NCBI RefSeq assembly: GCF_024721315.2
Contig: NZ_JANFAK020000054.1
Coordinates: 1 to 49,282, forward strand
Source of the DNA: Streptomyces sp. Isolate_45
GTDB taxonomy: Bacteria; Actinomycetota; Actinomycetes; Streptomycetales; Streptomycetaceae
Reading direction: 5' to 3'
DNA length: 49,282 nt
The position numbers and the translations under genes were made by a program. The notes below the pieces were generated by a model, which was given only the letters and a program-made list of their open reading frames with translations, searched no databases and was not told the origin of the DNA. Below, in pieces: positions 1-8,685 of this stretch (position 1 is the first letter of the stretch; the number at the start of each line of letters is the position of its first letter).

Positions 1-200
1 GTGGAGGGCCCCGGTGAGGGAGACGCCGTGGCCGCCGGGCCGCCGGCGCCGCCCGGCCCGGGTTGCCCGTCGGAGCCGCAGCCGGCCAGGAGCACCGCAC
101 CCAGCACCACCGCACCCAGTGCCGCGGCGGAGGCGGCCGTGCGCGCGGGTCCCGCCGTCGCCCGTCCCGTCGTCGGCGTCGTCGTTCGGAACGCTCGCAC
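1..200 (-). CDS. putative lipoprotein, N-terminal part (runs off the left edge)
   Basis: Reading the minus strand from a GTG at 200 gives a typical lipoprotein signal: a short Arg/Thr-rich n-region, an Ala/Val/Leu-rich core and a lipobox LAGC, followed by a Gly/Pro/Ser/Ala-rich linker (CGSDGQPGPGG...). A GGAGG motif lies five bases before the GTG, which decides this start over the in-frame GTG at 206. The frame stays open for 66 codons to the window edge, so the functional domain is not visible and no role can be given. The product would be lipid-anchored on the outer face of the membrane. It is divergent from the membrane protein starting at 236, with only 35 bp between the starts. Confidence 0.7.
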   Translation of the reverse strand, partial: MRAFRTTTPTTGRATAGPARTAASAAALGAVVLGAVLLAGCGSDGQPGPGGAGGPAATASPSPGPS

Positions 201-235
201 ACCCACCTCCGCGGGTCTCGGCCCGAACCCCGAGT

Positions 236-1636
236 ATGGAGGCCCCGTCGCCCGTCCGAAAGCAGCAGGAGGCCGTCATCCGCCGCATCGCCCCCTGGCG
301 CGTGCTCCCCCCGTTCGTGGCCCTGCTCCTCGGCCTCTGGGGCCTGCGGCGCGGCCCCGACGGCGGCAGCATGTGGCGCGACGAATCCGTCACGTGGCAG
401 GTGGCCCACCGGCCCCTGACCGGGCTGTGGGAACTCCTCGGGCAGGTCGACGCCGTCCACGGCCTGCACTACCTGCTGATGCACGGGGTGTTCGCCCTGG
501 GGGACGGCGGCCTGTGGGCGCTGCGGCTGCCCTCCGTCGCCGGCACGGCCCTCGCCGCCGCCGGAGTGGCCGCGGTGGCCCACCGGACGGTGGGGGAGCG
601 GGCCGCGCTGTTGGCCGGAACCGCCTACGCCGTCCTGCCGCCCGTCCAGATGTACGCGCAGGAGGGCCGCTCGTACGCCCTCGTCGCGGCCGCCGTGATC
701 TGGGCGACGTACCTGATGCTGCGCGGCCGCTGGACCGCCTACGCCCTGGTGCTGCTCCTCGGCTGCTGGCTGCACGAGTTCGCCGTCCTCGCGCTGCTCG
801 CCCACGCCCCCGCGGCCCGGCATTCGCGCGGCTGGCGGTGGAGCGCCGCCGCGGTCGTCGCCGGGCTGCTGCCGCTCGCGGTGGTCAGCGCCCGGCAGGC
901 GCAGCAGCAGCTGGGCTGGCTCGGCCGACCGTCCTGGCAGGACTGGGCGGTGTACGGGGTCCTGACGGCCGCCGTACTGCTGCTCGCGCGGAAGGCCCCG
1001 ACAGGCGAACGGGACCTCGTACGGGTCGCCGTACCGCTCGCGCTGCTCCCGCCCGGACTCCTGATGGCCGTCTCGCTCGTCCACCCCTGGTACGTCGACC
1101 GGTACGTCCTCTACTCCCTGACCGGCCTCGCCCTGCTCGCCGGGGCGCGGCTCGCGCGGGCGCGGGGCGTGTGGCCGTGGCTGCTGGTGGCCGCGCTGGC
1201 CGTGCCGTTCGGGATGTGGTCGGCGTGGCTGCGGACCCCGGACAGCCGCAAGGACGACGTCCTCGCCGTGGCCGCCGCCGTCCGGGAACGGGCCCGGCCC
1301 GGGGACGCCGTCCTGTTCATGCCCTCCCGGCGGCGGGAGTGGCTGCTGTCGTCGCCCGACGCGTACGGGAGCCTGCGCGACGTGGCCCTCGACCGCACCC
1401 CGGCCCGGTCGCGGAGCCTCCAGGGCACCGAACGCACCCCGGACGCCATCCGCGCCGCGCTGGCCGCCTCCCCCCGGGTGATCGCCCTCCTCGACCCCGC
1501 CGGACAGCCCCTGGACCCCTACCCGCACGAAGTCGCCAAGCGCGAAGCCCTGGAGTCCTCCTTCACCCTGTGCTCGATGACCCCGGTGCGGGGGGCCCGC
1601 GTCGCGGTGTACGCCCGCCCCGGCGCATGCGGCTGA
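236..1636 (+). CDS. GT-C type membrane glycosyltransferase (family 39/mannosyltransferase-like)
   Basis: A 466-residue polytopic membrane protein. After a short basic N-terminus come about nine to eleven hydrophobic segments, and the motif MWRDESVTW sits in the first outside loop near residue 46, where GT-C enzymes carry their acidic catalytic/metal motif. The C-terminal part (about 340-466) is soluble and probably extracytoplasmic. Families with this layout transfer mannose or another sugar from a polyprenyl-phosphate donor to protein, lipid or polymer; the acceptor cannot be told from sequence. The start is ATG 236 because membrane-protein coding character begins there; no strong ribosome site is seen and there may be no leader. 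A hairpin follows the stop (1639-1674). Confidence is good for the fold class and low for the substrate. Confidence 0.75.
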   Translation: MEAPSPVRKQQEAVIRRIAPWRVLPPFVALLLGLWGLRRGPDGGSMWRDESVTWQVAHRPLTGLWELLGQVDAVHGLHYLLMHGVFALGDGGLWALRLPSVAGTALAAAGVAAVAHRTVGERAALLAGTAYAVLPPVQMYAQEGRSYALVAAAVIWATYLMLRGRWTAYALVLLLGCWLHEFAVLALLAHAPAARHSRGWRWSAAAVVAGLLPLAVVSARQAQQQLGWLGRPSWQDWAVYGVLTAAVLLLARKAPTGERDLVRVAVPLALLPPGLLMAVSLVHPWYVDRYVLYSLTGLALLAGARLARARGVWPWLLVAALAVPFGMWSAWLRTPDSRKDDVLAVAAAVRERARPGDAVLFMPSRRREWLLSSPDAYGSLRDVALDRTPARSRSLQGTERTPDAIRAALAASPRVIALLDPAGQPLDPYPHEVAKREALESSFTLCSMTPVRGARVAVYARPGACG

Positions 1637-1675
1637 CGCCCGCGGCGGGGAATGCGGTTGACGCCCGCCGCGGGG
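1627..1675. repeat. imperfect 24-bp tandem duplication across the stop codon
   Basis: Bases 1627-1650 and 1652-1675 are near-identical 24-mers that differ at three positions. The first copy contains the TGA of the membrane glycosyltransferase; the second repeats that end just downstream and shares bases with the hairpin at 1639-1674. Confidence 0.55.
1639..1674 (+). terminator. hairpin terminator after the GT-C gene
   Basis: CCCGCGGCGGG at 1639-1649 is perfectly complementary to CCCGCCGCGGG at 1664-1674, giving an 11-bp GC stem with a 14-base loop three bases after the stop codon. There is no U tract, which is usual for Streptomyces. Confidence 0.5.
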
Positions 1676-1853
1676 CGGCCGGCGCGGTCGGGGCCGGGAC
1701 GGGCGGCTCCGGGACGGCGGACGCGTCCCGCCTCGACGGCCGCGGCGGAAAACCCCGCGACCCCGGGGGCGTCGGGGGCGAGGATGATCCGACAACGCCG
1801 CGCGGCGGGCTCCCGTCCCGCCGCCGCGCCCCGCCGAACCTCCGGAGTCGCCC

Positions 1854-2753
1854 GTGCCGCCGTCAGCGGAACCCACGCCCACCCCTCCCGCCGTCCGGAC
1901 CGGGGTCGCGGACCTGCCCGGGCCCCTCGTCGGGGCCGCATGGGTCGCGGAGCGGCTCGGCGGGAACGGACCGGTGCTCCTCGACGCCTCCGTCGGGGCC
2001 CACCGGGGCGCGGAGCGCCGGATCCCGGGAGCGCGGCCCTTCGACCTCGACGGGGCCCTGTCCGACCACACCGCCGCCGCCCCGCACACACTGCCCGGCC
2101 CCGAGGAGTTCGCCGCGGCGATGCGCGACCTCGGGGTCGACGACACCGACACCGTCGTCGTCTACGACGGCGCCGGGATCTACTCCAGCGCCCGCGCCTG
2201 GTGGATGCTGCGCGCGATGGGCTTCGACCGGGTCGCCGTCCTGGACGGCGGCCTGCCCGCCTGGACGGCCGCCGGCCTGCCCGTCGAGGAGGCCCCGGCC
2301 GCATACGCGGGTCCGCCCGGCTCCTTCACCCCCCGGCCGCGCCCCGGGCTGGTGGTGGACGCCGACACCGTCGCGGCGGCCCTGACCGACCCGGCCGCGA
2401 CCGTGCTCGACGCCCGCACCCGGGGACGGTTCGACGGCACCGCCCCGGAGCCGCGCGCGGGCCTGCGCGGCGGCCACATGCCGGGTGCGGTGAACCTCCC
2501 CTTCGGGGAACTCCAGGGGCCCGACGGGCTGATGCTGCCCGCGGCCGAACTCCGGGCCGCCTTCGCACCGCTGACCGGCGGTCGGGAGCGGCTGTACTTC
2601 AGCTGCGGATCCGGGGTCACGGCCTGCGTCCTCGCGCTCGGCGCCACGCTGGCCGGATACCGGGACCTGGCGGTGTACGACGGCTCGTGGAGCGAGTGGG
2701 GGGACCCGTCCGGCCGCCGACCGGTGGAAACCGGCGGCCCGTCGGCCGGCTGA
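1854..2753 (+). CDS. sulfurtransferase (3-mercaptopyruvate/thiosulfate type, two rhodanese domains)
   Basis: A 299-residue tandem rhodanese protein. The N-terminal inactive-type domain spans about residues 20-150 (LLDAS, DGAGIYSSARAWWML, LDGGLPAW). The C-terminal catalytic domain spans about 165-290 (VLDARTRGRFDG, GHMPGAVNLP) with the active loop CGSGVTAC, whose Cys is residue 251. The CGSGVTA form is that of 3-mercaptopyruvate sulfurtransferases such as E. coli SseA rather than the CRKGVTA of classical rhodanese. Length and the SWSEWG ending fit the family. It would move sulfane sulfur to cyanide or thiol acceptors in the cytoplasm. The GTG start is placed by the CCGGAG seven bases upstream; it is a single gene with no obvious operon partner. 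Confidence 0.9.
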   Translation: MPPSAEPTPTPPAVRTGVADLPGPLVGAAWVAERLGGNGPVLLDASVGAHRGAERRIPGARPFDLDGALSDHTAAAPHTLPGPEEFAAAMRDLGVDDTDTVVVYDGAGIYSSARAWWMLRAMGFDRVAVLDGGLPAWTAAGLPVEEAPAAYAGPPGSFTPRPRPGLVVDADTVAAALTDPAATVLDARTRGRFDGTAPEPRAGLRGGHMPGAVNLPFGELQGPDGLMLPAAELRAAFAPLTGGRERLYFSCGSGVTACVLALGATLAGYRDLAVYDGSWSEWGDPSGRRPVETGGPSAG

Positions 2754-2804
2754 TCCGAGAACGCCTCCCGTGACCGCCACCCCCGGCCCCGGCGAAGGCG
2801 GAGC

Positions 2805-2848
2805 CCCCGCCGCCGGGGGATGGCCCCGGCTCCCCGCCGCCGGGGGAT
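2805..2848. repeat. two copies of a 17-bp palindromic GC repeat
   Basis: The same 17-mer (CCCCGCCGCCGGGGGAT) occurs at 2805-2821 and 2832-2848. Each copy can fold as a small CCCC/GGGG hairpin. They lie between the sulfurtransferase and the DUF4097 lipoprotein and could end transcription of the former. Confidence 0.5.
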
Positions 2849-2902
2849 AACCCCACCCCCGGCCCGGGTACCGGCACCAGCGTGCCGGGAGCGCGGGGTC
2901 GA

Positions 2903-2908
2903 CAGACT
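2903..2908 (+). promoter_or_regulatory. -10 element of a leaderless promoter
   Basis: CAGACT lies six bases before the ATG at 2915, and no Shine-Dalgarno motif is present. This is the spacing expected if transcription begins at the start codon; no clear -35 box is seen. Confidence 0.35.
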
Positions 2909-2914
2909 GGCCGC

Positions 2915-3688
2915 ATGGCATCCGATACCGCATCAGCCCTGCTCGCCCGCAAGACGGTCGGCGCCACGGCGGCCGCCGTGCTCCTCCTCCTCGCCGGGTG
3001 CTCCGTCGACGGCATCGGGGACAGGAGCCACACGAGGACCGCCTCGGACGACGCCACCGTCACCGAGGCGGTCACGGCCGTCGAGGTCACGGACGGGCGG
3101 AGCGGCTCCGTCGAGGTGACGCCGGGCACCGGGCCGGGCGTCGTCGTCCACCGGACCGTGCACTACCGCGGGGACACCGCGCCCGCGCCCGGCCAGCGGG
3201 TGACCGCTGGGGTCCTCACCTTCACCACCGGGTGTTCGCAGAGCTGCTACGTCGACTACAAGTTGGAGGTCCCCGCCTCCGCGAAGGTCAAGGTCGGCAA
3301 CAGCAGCGGCCGCATCACGGTGACGGGCGTCGCGGCCGCGGAGCTGACCTCGGATTCCGGGGACGTGCGGGCCGACCGGATCGCGGGCCCGCTGAAGGTC
3401 CGTACGTCCTCCGGCTCGATCAACGCCGCCGACCTGTCCGGCACGGAGGCCGACGTCCGCTCCGAATCCGGCGACGCCCGCCTGGGCTTCACGGTCGTAC
3501 CGGTCTCGGTGAGCGCCGTCACCACCTCGGGCGACGTCACGCTGCGGGTCCCGCGGGCCCCGTACCAACTGTCCGGCTCCAGCACCTCCGGCGACCGCGA
3601 GATCACCCTGCCCCACGCCCCCGCCGCGCCCTCCCGGCTGCGCCTCGAAACGACATCGGGCGACATCGAGGCCTCCGCCCTGACCTGA
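2915..3688 (+). CDS. DUF4097-type lipoprotein
   Basis: A 257-residue predicted lipoprotein: basic n-region with ARK, hydrophobic stretch AAAVLLLL, lipobox LAGC, then a Ser/Thr/Asp-rich linker. The mature part carries the repeated turns of DUF4097 beta-strand proteins: SSGRI, DSGDV, SSGSI, ESGDA, TSGDV, TSGDR, TSGDI. These predict a beta-helix or beta-solenoid on the outer membrane face. The function of this family is unknown. The ATG at 2915 is chosen because the signal peptide starts there; a -10-like CAGACT six bases upstream suggests a leaderless message. The gene converges on the secreted protein ending at 3846, with a strong hairpin (3760-3802) between them. Confidence 0.85.
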   Translation: MASDTASALLARKTVGATAAAVLLLLAGCSVDGIGDRSHTRTASDDATVTEAVTAVEVTDGRSGSVEVTPGTGPGVVVHRTVHYRGDTAPAPGQRVTAGVLTFTTGCSQSCYVDYKLEVPASAKVKVGNSSGRITVTGVAAAELTSDSGDVRADRIAGPLKVRTSSGSINAADLSGTEADVRSESGDARLGFTVVPVSVSAVTTSGDVTLRVPRAPYQLSGSSTSGDREITLPHAPAAPSRLRLETTSGDIEASALT

Positions 3689-3759
3689 GACCGCCACGAG
3701 GAGGCCGCGCCGACCCGGGCGCGGCCCACCGCGCTCCCACGGAACCCACCCGCCCGCGG

Positions 3760-3802
3760 GGCGCGGAGGCCGCCGCCCACCTGGGGCGACGGCCTCCGCG
3801 CC
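3760..3802. terminator. bidirectional terminator hairpin
   Basis: A 13-bp perfect stem (3760-3772 with 3790-3802) continues after one mismatch into a further 5-bp stem (3774-3778 with 3784-3788). It sits between two convergent genes. Confidence 0.7.
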
Positions 3803-3843
3803 GGCTGACGGGCAACCGGCCGCGCGGGCTGACGGGCAACCGG
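3803..3843. repeat. 17-bp direct repeat
   Basis: GGCTGACGGGCAACCGG occurs at 3803-3819 and again at 3827-3843, just before the end of the secreted protein gene. Confidence 0.6.
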
Positions 3844-3845
3844 GT

Positions 3846-4193
3846 TCAGCAGGCGACCAGGCCCGTGAAGCGGTAGGCGGAGGCGAACGGCATGGACCGC
3901 TGGAAGATCGCCTCCTGGCCGGGCTGGATCTCGTAACAGTCGGGCGCCGGATTCATCGTGCTGGTCCACGTCGGGGTGACCCGCTGCGTGGTCGTGCAGT
4001 TGTTGGTCATCCAGACGGTCACGACCCGCATGAGGATGGCCGTGCCCGTTCCCTTGACGCAGCTCGGAGCCGGGGTGGCCGCCGCGGAAGCCGGAGCCGC
4101 GGTGACCGGCGTGGCCGCGTTCGCCTGACCGGCACCGAGCAGGGCCGCACCCACGAGCGTCGCCGCGGCGATACCTGAAGCCAATGTGCGCAT
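3846..4193 (-). CDS. small secreted protein with tendamistat-like (alpha-amylase inhibitor) cysteine pattern
   Basis: A 115-residue protein with a classical Sec signal (MRTLASGIAAATLVGAALL, cleavage after ANA-A near residue 27). The mature part has four cysteines: PSC, NNC, DCYEIQPGQ and a C-terminal Cys that is the last residue. Spacings are 21, 20 and 29. Tendamistat, a Streptomyces alpha-amylase inhibitor, has four cysteines with spacings 16, 18 and 28 and the matching segments PSCV and CYAVAPGQ, so the fold may be shared. The WRY inhibitory triad between the first two cysteines is not present, so amylase inhibition is not implied. The start is ATG 4193, which begins the signal peptide; the ribosome site is weak. 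Divergent from lon. Confidence 0.75.
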   Translation of the reverse strand: MRTLASGIAAATLVGAALLGAGQANAATPVTAAPASAAATPAPSCVKGTGTAILMRVVTVWMTNNCTTTQRVTPTWTSTMNPAPDCYEIQPGQEAIFQRSMPFASAYRFTGLVAC

Positions 4194-4297
4194 GTTCGCA
4201 TCCCATCTGTTGAGGAGGGGCGATCGCCCCGATCCACCGTCACGGCGGGGTGCGTTCCGGCTCCACGCTGCATCAGGAACTTCGAACCCCGGACGGC

Positions 4298-4316
4298 CGT
4301 TCGCCCCCGGCGAACG
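4298..4316. promoter_or_regulatory. 8-bp inverted repeat between divergent genes
   Basis: CGTTCGCC (4298-4305) and GGCGAACG (4309-4316) form a perfect inverted repeat with a three-base centre. It lies between the secreted protein and lon, and could be an operator or a small hairpin. Confidence 0.4.
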
Positions 4317-4347
4317 CGTGTTGGGGAACATCGGGGGACTCACGTGC

Positions 4348-4368
4348 ATTGAGTCGGCATAGCTCAAG
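4348..4368 (+). promoter_or_regulatory. HAIR-type operator (HspR box) upstream of lon
   Basis: ATTGAGT-N7-GCTCAAG matches the HspR-associated inverted repeat CTTGAGT-N7-ACTCAAG at 12 of 14 fixed positions with the correct spacing. It ends 21 bases before the lon ATG. In Streptomyces, lon is a known HspR-repressed heat-shock gene, which fits. Confidence 0.8.
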
Positions 4369-4389
4369 TTCACTGCCGGAGGGAAGATC

Positions 4390-6798
<2,409 letters not shown>

Positions 6799-6838
6799 CC
6801 GACCGCGCGACCCACCCCCGACCGGCCGCTCGAACGAC

Positions 6839-6870
6839 GGCCCGGGAACCGCTCCGGCGGGCCCCGGGCC
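6839..6870 (+). terminator. possible terminator after lon
   Basis: GGCCCGGG (6839-6846) pairs with CCCGGGCC (6863-6870), an 8-bp stem with a 16-base loop about 40 bases after the lon stop. Confidence 0.4.
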
Positions 6871-6921
6871 CTCGCGGCGTCCGCTGCGAAATACTGGGGC
6901 CCGCACAGCGGATCTCGAACA

Positions 6922-6985
6922 AAGATGTCAGCCGAAGATGTCAGCCGGAGACGTCAGCCGAAGATGTCAGTCGAAGACGTCGGCG
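6922..6985. repeat. 13-bp tandem repeat, about five units, upstream of the MarR gene
   Basis: AAGATGTCAGCCG is repeated head to tail at 6922, 6935, 6948, 6961 and (12 bases, degenerate) 6974. Units 1 and 2 are identical; units 3 and 4 differ at one to three bases. The array ends about 37 bases before the GTG of the MarR regulator, so it lies in the promoter or leader and could be an array of binding half-sites. Confidence 0.75.
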
Positions 6986-7022
6986 ACAGACATGCCGAAC
7001 ACACCACCGAACAGGAGCGGAC

Positions 7023-7463
7023 GTGCACGGAAGTGAGGACCAGGAGTTCCTCGCCCTGGAGCGGGAGCTGTCCGTCTTCCTCCGGCGCGCCCGGGCCTCC
7101 TCCGGGGAGATGGCCCGCGCCCTCCACCCGGAGCTGGAGCCCGCTGCCTACGGACTCCTCGTCCGGCTGGAGGCGGCGGGCCGGCAGCGGGCCACCGAAC
7201 TCGCCGCCTACTTCGGGGTCGGCAAGGCCACCATGAGCCGCCAGCTGCGGGCCCTGGAGGTACTGGGCCTGGTCGCCCGGGAGCCGGACCCCGCCGATGG
7301 CCGCGCCTTCCTCGTCGGCCTCACCGAGGAGGGCCGGGACCGCTTCCTGCGGGTCCGCGGCGCCCGCCGCGAGCAGTACATGCGCAAGCTGGCGGACTGG
7401 GACCGGGGCGAGGTGGCGGAGCTGGCCAGACTCCTGCGCCAGCTGAACTCCGGCGAGGAGTGA
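7023..7463 (+). CDS. MarR-family transcriptional regulator
   Basis: A 146-residue winged-helix protein. The recognition part reads TELAAYFGVGKATMSRQL (about residues 58-76), followed by the wing segment LVAREPDPADGRAFLVGLT, which is the typical MarR D-x-R wing. The long flanking helices would form the dimer interface. It probably represses its own or neighbouring genes and is released by a small ligand or an oxidant; no cysteine sensor is visible. The GTG start is supported by AGGAG five bases upstream. The 13-bp tandem array at 6922-6985 lies in its upstream region and is the obvious candidate for autoregulation. The next gene is convergent, 71 bp away. Confidence 0.88.
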   Translation: MHGSEDQEFLALERELSVFLRRARASSGEMARALHPELEPAAYGLLVRLEAAGRQRATELAAYFGVGKATMSRQLRALEVLGLVAREPDPADGRAFLVGLTEEGRDRFLRVRGARREQYMRKLADWDRGEVAELARLLRQLNSGEE

Positions 7464-7534
7464 GGCAGCCCCCGGCCCCAGGCCGGCCCCGCTCCCCGGC
7501 CGACCCCGGCCCGGCGCCCCCGCCCCTCCCGCCG

Positions 7535-8308
7535 CTACAGCTCCGCGTAGGCCGCCGAGGCGTCGTCGTGCCGCTTGTACCGGGCCGCCGGGCGCAGCGG
7601 GTCGGACTCGACCGCCCGCACCCGCCCGATCAGCCCCTCGGCGCCCTCCTTGCGCAGCACGTCCAGGCAGGCCGCCCAGTCGCCCTCCCCGAACGTGTCG
7701 GTCCAGCGGCTCGCCCCGTCCGTGAGCGCGGCCACCGCCACGACCTCCTCGCGCGGGGTGCGCCCGGTGACGGCCCGGTCCGCGACCGCCGGGTCCGCGG
7801 CCGCCGTCCAGAAGCCGCCCTCGGCGTTGCGCAGCGCGTCCGTCGCCGCGACCGACCGCAGGACCTCGCCCGGGATCCGGTCCAGCCGGTCGTCGAGCAC
7901 CGCCGAGACCCGGCCGTCGGCCCCGCGGAGCAGGAGCACCGAGTCCGACAGCACGAGGTGCTCCACGCAGGACCCGTCCCAGCGGACCATCACGACCGTC
8001 GCCTGGGGCGTCCGTACGTGAGAAAGGTCACAGGTGTCCCGGTGGGCGTCGGCGGTGTCGCCGATGGCCAGCGCCAAAATCCGGTCCAGGGGCATGTCCC
8101 GCCGCGATCCGGACAGTTCGGTCAATCGGCCGCCGAGTCGGGCCGAGAACCACGGCACGCCGTGCACGCACCCGTCGCCGCCGCGCGGCGGGGTGACCCC
8201 GTCCAGGACCACCAGGACGCCACCGCCCGAAGAGGGTGCCGAGGCCGACAGCCAGTCCTCATTGGGGCGTTCCGGGTTGCCGGGGGCCGTGGCGAGGTCG
8301 ATGCGCAT
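7535..8308 (-). CDS. PP2C-like protein (stand-alone phosphatase-domain protein)
   Basis: A 257-residue cytoplasmic protein with the overall motif order of a PP2C-type phosphatase: PERPNEDWL near the start (in place of the canonical N-x-D), VLVVLDGVTPP (aspartate of the metal site) around residue 45, ALAIGDTAD, ATVVMVRWDG, VLSDSVLLL and a late VAALTDGASRW. The final RHDDASAAYAEL matches the usual DDATVA-type strand. The canonical first motif is not perfectly kept, so catalytic activity is likely but not certain; the target is unknown. ATG 8308 is chosen because homology-like sequence starts there. CAGAAT six bases upstream suggests a leaderless message. It is divergent from the conservon. Confidence 0.7.
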   Translation of the reverse strand: MRIDLATAPGNPERPNEDWLSASAPSSGGGVLVVLDGVTPPRGGDGCVHGVPWFSARLGGRLTELSGSRRDMPLDRILALAIGDTADAHRDTCDLSHVRTPQATVVMVRWDGSCVEHLVLSDSVLLLRGADGRVSAVLDDRLDRIPGEVLRSVAATDALRNAEGGFWTAAADPAVADRAVTGRTPREEVVAVAALTDGASRWTDTFGEGDWAACLDVLRKEGAEGLIGRVRAVESDPLRPAARYKRHDDASAAYAEL

Positions 8309-8685
8309 GGGGGCATTCTGCCCGCCGACGGCCCTCCCGAACGGGAAGGTCCATACCAATCGGGGGGAGGGGTGGCGCGCCCGGGAGGGCCCGCCCCCCG
8401 GTGCCCCGCCGCGATGTGGGCGGGCATACTGCCAAAGCCCGGCTCGATCTTTCAACCACCCGTCCACGAGCGGCCCCTGACACGGGGTGCCCGAGTTGGT
8501 CGGCCACTCCTCCGTGATGTTCACTCCTTCGAGTGGCCGGGTGGGCGATGTGCGGCTCTCTTCGCATCACACTGCAAAGGTCTGAGGCGGTACGAGGGGG
8601 CAGGGGGCGTTTACTTGTTGACCGGCCGTTACCTCGGCCACACGAGTAGACGAGCACGAGCACACGTACAGGATTGCGAGCACCG
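8309..8685. other. divergent intergenic region between the PP2C-like gene and the conservon
   Basis: No coding signal is seen in these 377 bases. Less GC-rich stretches around 8440-8460 and 8560-8680 and a TTGACC at about 8618-8623 may belong to promoters for the conservon, but no convincing -10 partner could be assigned. Confidence 0.4.
8315..8320 (-). promoter_or_regulatory. -10 element of a leaderless promoter
   Basis: On the minus strand CAGAAT lies six bases before the ATG at 8308, and no ribosome-binding motif is present. Confidence 0.35.

Noticed and set aside
1..2385. Long plus-strand open frame over the left end
   Set aside because: It is Arg/Pro-rich shadow sequence in another frame of the lipoprotein, GT-C and sulfurtransferase genes; very high GC removes stop codons.
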